Shown here: in pieces, positions 60,473 to 64,000 of the stretch | How positions within the stretch are numbered: the first letter of the stretch is position 1 | How the letters are laid out: each line of letters starts with the position of its first letter | NCBI GenBank assembly: GCA_035695105.1 | Contig: DASSEV010000059.1 | Location: 3,662 to 67,661, forward strand | Length of the DNA: 64,000 bases | Source of the DNA: JAICYJ01 sp035695105 | Lineage (GTDB): Bacteria; Actinomycetota; Thermoleophilia; Gaiellales; JAICJC01 | Direction: 5' to 3' | The notes under the pieces: model-generated | The model's input: only the letters and a program-made list of their open reading frames with translations | Told to the model about the DNA's origin: nothing | Databases searched by the model: none | Position numbers and translations under genes: made by a program

Positions 60473-61237
60473 GTGTTCGAGGTCGCCGCAGATGCCTACG
60501 ACCGGTTCATGGGCCGGTACTCGATCCCGCTGGCCGCGAACTTCGCCGCCTTCGCAGGGGTGCGTCCGGGCTGGCGCGTGCTCGACGTCGGCGCCGGGCC
60601 GGGCGCACTGACCACCACGCTGGTCGACCTGCTGGGCGCCGAGGCGGTCGCTGCGGTCGATCCGTCTCCCCCGTTCGTCGACGCCAACCGCGAGCGCCAC
60701 CCGGGCGTCGACGTGCGCCTCGCCGGCGCGGAGGATCTCCCGTTCGCCGACGGCAGCTTCGACGCTGCCCTGGCACAGCTGGTTGTACAGTTCATGTCCG
60801 ACCCCGTCCGCGGCGTGTCCGAGATGGCGCGGGTGACGCGGCCCGGTGGCGTGGTCGCCGCCTGCGTCTGGGACTTCGGCACCGGCCGGTCACCGCTCAG
60901 CGCCATCTGGGCGGTGGCCACCGAGATGGATCCCTCCGTCGAGGATGAGGGCGACCGCGTCGGCGTGCGGCCGGGTCAGCTTGTCGACCTGTTCGAGCGG
61001 GCAGGCCTCGACGTGGTCGAGGAGTCGGAGGTGAGCGTGACCGTCGAGCACGAGAGCTTCGAGGCGTGGTGGCAGCCGATGACGTTCGGCGTGGGGCCAG
61101 CCGGCGCCTGGCTGGCCAGGCAGCCCGGCGATGTGCAGGAGAGCGTCCGCAAGCAGTGCCGGGAGATCTATCCGGACGCGCCCGGGATACGAACCGCAGT
61201 CGCCTGGGCAGCACGCGGCCTGTCTCCACAGCGGTGA
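60473..61237 (+). CDS. SAM-dependent methyltransferase (type 11)
   Basis: About 254 residues: A-D-A-Y-D-R-F-M-G-R-Y-S start, V-L-D-V-G-A-G-P-G-A-L-T (motif I), A-A-V-D-P-S, L-P-F-A-D-G-S-F-D-A and E-M-A-R-V-T-R-P-G-G-V. Typical of the UbiE/type 11 group. The GTG at 60473 follows TATCAT by seven bases. It is divergent from the previous gene; the two promoters lie in 39 bp. Substrate unknown. Confidence 0.87.
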   Translation: MFEVAADAYDRFMGRYSIPLAANFAAFAGVRPGWRVLDVGAGPGALTTTLVDLLGAEAVAAVDPSPPFVDANRERHPGVDVRLAGAEDLPFADGSFDAALAQLVVQFMSDPVRGVSEMARVTRPGGVVAACVWDFGTGRSPLSAIWAVATEMDPSVEDEGDRVGVRPGQLVDLFERAGLDVVEESEVSVTVEHESFEAWWQPMTFGVGPAGAWLARQPGDVQESVRKQCREIYPDAPGIRTAVAWAARGLSPQR

Positions 61238-61241
61238 CCGC

Positions 61242-61266
61242 CCCGGCGCCGCGAGCCGGCGCCGGG
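61242..61266. terminator. 10-bp bidirectional hairpin
   Basis: Perfect arms CCCGGCGCCG / CGGCGCCGGG with loop CGAGC, between two convergent genes. Confidence 0.6.
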
Positions 61267-61279
61267 ATCAGTGCATCGC

Positions 61280-63055
61280 CTACCCCCGCGGGTTCACGAG
61301 GTCGAGCGTCTTCCTGCCGCGGACCACATCCTGGGTCGGCGTCATGGCGACCGTCCTGTCGCCGAACGCAGTGATGAGGTCGCTCGAGCGCTCGCCGTTC
61401 TGGAACATGTCGAGCAGCTTGGCAAACGTCTTGGGAGCGCCACGGAAGCGCTCGCCGTACTCGCAGTACGGGCAGCCCTCGGGCGGCTGGCCGCCTCGCA
61501 GCCCCAGCGCGATCACGCGGAAGCGGCGTGGTGCCTGCACCGTGTAGACGATCTGCGTGGTCGTCCCGTCCGGGCGCTTCAGCGTGACACGCAGGTGCAC
61601 CTTGCCGCCGGGCCGCACAAGGATCTCCCGCCGGGCGGCCCAGGCGCGCTGGATGCGCGTCTTCGACTCGACCTTCGAGATCGTTCCTGTCAGGTCCGTC
61701 TGCGTGACCGTGCCGTTGAACTGGACGCCGGTCACATGCACCGGCTCGTACAGCCCCGAGTTCAGAGCGCCCAGCTCCCCGGTCAGCTCGTCCGCGGCGC
61801 TGTAGTTGATGTCGTACTGGTCGGCGGCGATGTCGTCGCGCGTGAGCGTGAACGGATCGCCCTGATATGTCCCTGTGATCGTCCAGTTCATCGTCTCCGA
61901 GCCGCTGCCTTCACGATCGAACGCGACGACGTTCTCCTCGTAGAGCGCGTACTGGGTGATGAGCGCCATCTGCGTCTGGTCGGCCACGTCGGTCTCACCG
62001 CTCTGGGAGGAACCGAGGTCGGCGTTGGAGATGGTGCTCGTGACCGCGGTCAGGGACGGCATCTCGCCGGTCGTTCCGCGAACGCCCGCCAGGCGATCCT
62101 GGTCGACCAGCCCCCGGAACCCGGTGATGTTGGCGAGCTTGAACGGGAAGTACGGATCCGTCAGCACGGTGATGGCGCTGGCGTTGTTCATGCCCAGCGA
62201 CGTTGGGCCGGTGAAGAAGAACGGATGGCCGAAGGCGACGATCTGGTTGCCGCAGACCGCGGTGGCGGTGCCGAGGCCGTAGAACGTGACGTCGCCGAAG
62301 CTCTGGGTGGCTGCGAAGTTCCCGCCGGCCACGATCGGCGGCCCGGAGACCCCGGTCGGCGCCGGAGCCGAACCACCGTGGAACGCGGTGTAGGCGAGGC
62401 CGTGGCGGTCGAAGAACCGCTGCAGCCGCTGCATGCCCGCGTCCGACAGGCCGGAGACTCCGATCGGCAGCTTCAACAGATGCATGGTGCCAGCCGTCGT
62501 TGCCGTGCTGGATGCGTTGTCCACGGTGCGCCGCAGGGCGGTCGTCAGACGTACGCGCGTCGGCATGGCCGGTGCCGCGGTGAGAGCGCTCTGCCCGCCG
62601 CTCGGATAGCCGAACAACTTCATCATCGGCCCGGCCGGTGTGAGGCCCGCGATCGTGTTGTCCTCTCCGAAGGTGTAGGAGACTGCTCCGAGCAGCTTCC
62701 CGTTGACGTAGACCGGCGACCCGGAGATGCCCTGGAAGGCACCGCCCGTCTGGTTCATCACCGTGCCGCTCAGCTTGACGACGATCATGTCCATACCCGG
62801 CGCAATACCGTCGTTCAGCACGCCGAGCACCTCGACGTTGAACCAGGAAGGCGTGGTGCCCGAGACCACGGTCTTCCCGGTGCCCAGAAGGCCCGCGTGC
62901 ACCTGGTCTTCGGGGAACACCGCCGGGGGGTTCACACATGTGCTGCCGGCCGCAGCCGCGCTTGCCGTGTGCGAGCTCTGCATAGCCACCCAGGCGCCAA
63001 TGCACCCGAGCACGACAAGCCCCGCGCCAAGGGATGCCCGAATACCCCTCCTCAT
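61280..63055 (-). CDS. Secreted S55 (SpoIVB-like) peptidase family protein
   Basis: A 591-residue protein with an N-terminal membrane/signal segment (S-L-G-A-G-L-V-V-L-G-C-I-G-A-W-V). The S55 signature G-I-S-G-S-P-V-Y (109-116, Ser nucleophile) with following V-N-G-K-L-L-G-A-V-S-Y and the conserved V-A-F-G-H-P-F are both present, as in SpoIVB-type serine peptidases. The C-terminal 200 residues are beta-rich and unknown, and end in a mostly soluble tail. The substrate is not evident; sporulation is not implied in this organism. GGGAGG precedes the ATG. Confidence 0.82.
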   Translation of the reverse strand: MRRGIRASLGAGLVVLGCIGAWVAMQSSHTASAAAAGSTCVNPPAVFPEDQVHAGLLGTGKTVVSGTTPSWFNVEVLGVLNDGIAPGMDMIVVKLSGTVMNQTGGAFQGISGSPVYVNGKLLGAVSYTFGEDNTIAGLTPAGPMMKLFGYPSGGQSALTAAPAMPTRVRLTTALRRTVDNASSTATTAGTMHLLKLPIGVSGLSDAGMQRLQRFFDRHGLAYTAFHGGSAPAPTGVSGPPIVAGGNFAATQSFGDVTFYGLGTATAVCGNQIVAFGHPFFFTGPTSLGMNNASAITVLTDPYFPFKLANITGFRGLVDQDRLAGVRGTTGEMPSLTAVTSTISNADLGSSQSGETDVADQTQMALITQYALYEENVVAFDREGSGSETMNWTITGTYQGDPFTLTRDDIAADQYDINYSAADELTGELGALNSGLYEPVHVTGVQFNGTVTQTDLTGTISKVESKTRIQRAWAARREILVRPGGKVHLRVTLKRPDGTTTQIVYTVQAPRRFRVIALGLRGGQPPEGCPYCEYGERFRGAPKTFAKLLDMFQNGERSSDLITAFGDRTVAMTPTQDVVRGRKTLDLVNPRG

Positions 63056-63194
63056 GACCTGCCTCCCGACCTTTGTGCTGCCCCGGGGCGCTGTTCGCCC
63101 GGAGTCAGCGTGTGCCGAGTGTAGACCTCAAGCGGGCAGCGTGGCAGAGGAGGTCTATAGCAGTTGTGTCACGATCTGTCCGCGCTGGACGGGG

Positions 63195-63452
63195 CTATGC
63201 TTCGGCTGCGACGACGTTGATGAAGCGCTTGCCGTTGCGCCGCGTGAACTCCACCGTGCCGTCGGTCGTCGCGAACACGGTGTCGTCCCCACCCAGCCCG
63301 GCGCCGACGCCGGGGTAGAACCGCGTCCCGCGCTGGCGCACGATGATCGAGCCGGCGGTCACGTCCTGGCCCGCGAAGACCTTGACGCCGAGACGCTGCG
63401 CGTGCGAGTCGCGGCCGTTCTTGGAGGAGCCGAGTCCCTTCTTATGTGCCAT
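63195..63452 (-). CDS. rpmA: 50S ribosomal protein L27
   Basis: An 85-residue protein: M-A-H-K-K-G-L-G-S-S-K-N-G-R-D-S, R-L-G-V-K-V-F-A-G-Q and I-I-V-R-Q-R-G-T-R-F-Y-P-G. It lies near the peptidyl-transferase centre. No N-terminal extension of the processed Firmicutes type. AAGGAGG precedes the ATG at 63452, which lies 11 bases inside rplU. Confidence 0.96.
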   Translation of the reverse strand: MAHKKGLGSSKNGRDSHAQRLGVKVFAGQDVTAGSIIVRQRGTRFYPGVGAGLGGDDTVFATTDGTVEFTRRNGKRFINVVAAEA

Positions 63453-63810
63453 CTGCGTCCTCCTTCGCGGCGGTCTCGGTCTTCTTGCGCGTGGCGCGCG
63501 GCTTCTTCGCCGCGCCGATGGACGCGATCGAGATGCGCGACAGCTCCGAGCGGTGCCCGCGCGTCTTCTTGAAGCCGCGCTTCGGCTTGTAGGTGAACAC
63601 GCGGATCTTGTCGCCGCGCACGTGCTCGACAACCTCGGCGGTGACCGTGCCGGCCAGCTTGGAGCGGTCGGTGACAACGCTGTCGCCGCCGGTCATGAGC
63701 ACCTCGGGCGTGAATGTGGCGCCCGCGTCAATGGGCTGGCGGTCGACCAGGAGCTTCTCGCCCTGCTCGACGCGGTACTGCTTGCCGCCCACCTTGATCA
63801 CTGCATACAT
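63442..63810 (-). CDS. rplU: 50S ribosomal protein L21
   Basis: About 122 residues: M-Y-A-V-I-K-V-G-G-K-Q-Y-R-V start, L-M-T-G-G-D-S-V and F-T-Y-K-P-K-R-G-F-K-K-T-R-G-H-R-S. L21 binds 23S rRNA. A C-terminal Lys/Ala-rich tail (R-K-K-T-E-T-A-A-K) extends beyond the core. ATG 63810 was chosen because GGAGAG lies 7 bases upstream and the core begins at once; ATG 63825 is less likely. Confidence 0.96.
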   Translation of the reverse strand: MYAVIKVGGKQYRVEQGEKLLVDRQPIDAGATFTPEVLMTGGDSVVTDRSKLAGTVTAEVVEHVRGDKIRVFTYKPKRGFKKTRGHRSELSRISIASIGAAKKPRATRKKTETAAKEDADGT

Positions 63811-63828
63811 ACCGGCGCTCTCCACACG

Positions 63829-63851
63829 AAAATGCCCGCGGTTCGACGGGC
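63829..63851 (-). promoter_or_regulatory. Hairpin in the rplU leader
   Basis: On the minus strand GCCCG / CGGGC with an 8-nt loop, followed by ATTTT, about 20 bases before the rplU ribosome site; a TACCAT -10-like box lies upstream. It resembles the rpsT leader in layout, but the stem is only 5 bp. Confidence 0.35.
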
Positions 63852-63874
63852 GGGATGATGGTAGCAGACCATCT

Positions 63875-63899
63875 GGGGTCAGGCCTCCGGCCTGACCCC
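63875..63899. repeat. Recurring hairpin, type A
   Basis: Perfect 11-bp arms GGGGTCAGGCC / GGCCTGACCCC around TCC, upstream of the rplU promoter region. Matches 14929-14951; a shorter relative lies at 34486. Confidence 0.55.
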
Positions 63900-63916
63900 G
63901 TTCGCGGTCGGTGGCA

Positions 63917-63940
63917 GGGGCCGCGCGTTAGCGCGACCCC
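63917..63940. repeat. Recurring hairpin, type B
   Basis: Arms GGGGCCGCGC / GCGCGACCCC with loop GTTA; one internal mismatch. Matches 14862-14885 and lies beside a type A copy, as there. Confidence 0.5.
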
Positions 63941-64000
63941 GCCTGGCTGTCATCGAGGTCAGCCGAGCCGCCGGGCTGAGCCCGGCACCTCGCCATCATC

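Overview
This is a high-GC bacterial chromosome segment, almost certainly actinobacterial. The gene order (phoH-ybeY-diacylglycerol kinase-cdd-era; dnaJ-prmA-rsmE-mtaB-yqeY; lepA-hemW-hrcA; murJ beside rpsT; rplU-rpmA, then obg-nadD-rsfS; comEA-comEC; leuS) and the style of the accessory proteins suggest class Thermoleophilia (Gaiellales/Solirubrobacterales type). That placement is inference; no rRNA is present.

Layout. 1-2.1 kb: the 3' end of a TolB-like propeller gene, small hypothetical genes and tRNA-Leu(CAA). 2.2-23.8 kb: mostly housekeeping genes on the minus strand. These include a phosphofructokinase with PPi-type residues, a TrpC-like protein without its catalytic residues, era/cdd, phoH/ybeY/dgkA-PAP2, the translationally coupled dnaJ-prmA-rsmE-mtaB-yqeY operon, an XRE-TPR regulator followed by a 38-residue peptide gene, lepA-hemW-hrcA, murJ/rpsT, holA and an Rrf2 regulator. 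23.9-32.6 kb: a CitA-type citrate synthase, a short ComEC with ComEA, leuS and a multi-PAS histidine kinase. 32.6-55 kb: accessory genes. These are an M3 peptidase, MarR-MFS exporter, ArsR with a permease-YHS fusion, a CarH-like B12 regulator divergent from a secreted protein and folE, PadR-cupin, decayed yceI and ndh genes, a 14-repeat secreted protein, ABM-ChrB-MFS, and a MacB-like ABC transporter. 55.5-64 kb: tRNA-Ala(GGC), rsfS-nadD-obg, three methyltransferases, an S55-like peptidase and rplU-rpmA.

Two initiation styles recur. Many genes have a TANNNT -10 box only 6-9 nt before the start codon and no Shine-Dalgarno, so they are probably leaderless. This applies to cdd, dnaJ, lepA, leuS, obg, citA, the XRE-TPR gene, arsR, carH and both MarR genes. 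Secreted and accessory genes more often carry a clear AGGAGG-type site. Overlapping stop/start codons (ATGA, GTGA, TTGA) link many operon members, and several starts were moved to these junctions. Strong GC-rich hairpins close many transcription units, and two related palindromes recur at distant sites.

Best candidates for new biology: the XRE-TPR regulator with its short hydrophobic peptide gene, which has the layout of a peptide-signalling pair; the CarH-like protein that lacks the usual His after the cap Trp and has a perfect dyad between two divergent promoters; a possible small RNA in the gap between hrcA and the XRE-TPR gene; the catalytically stripped TrpC-like protein; and rsfS, which seems to start at CTG.
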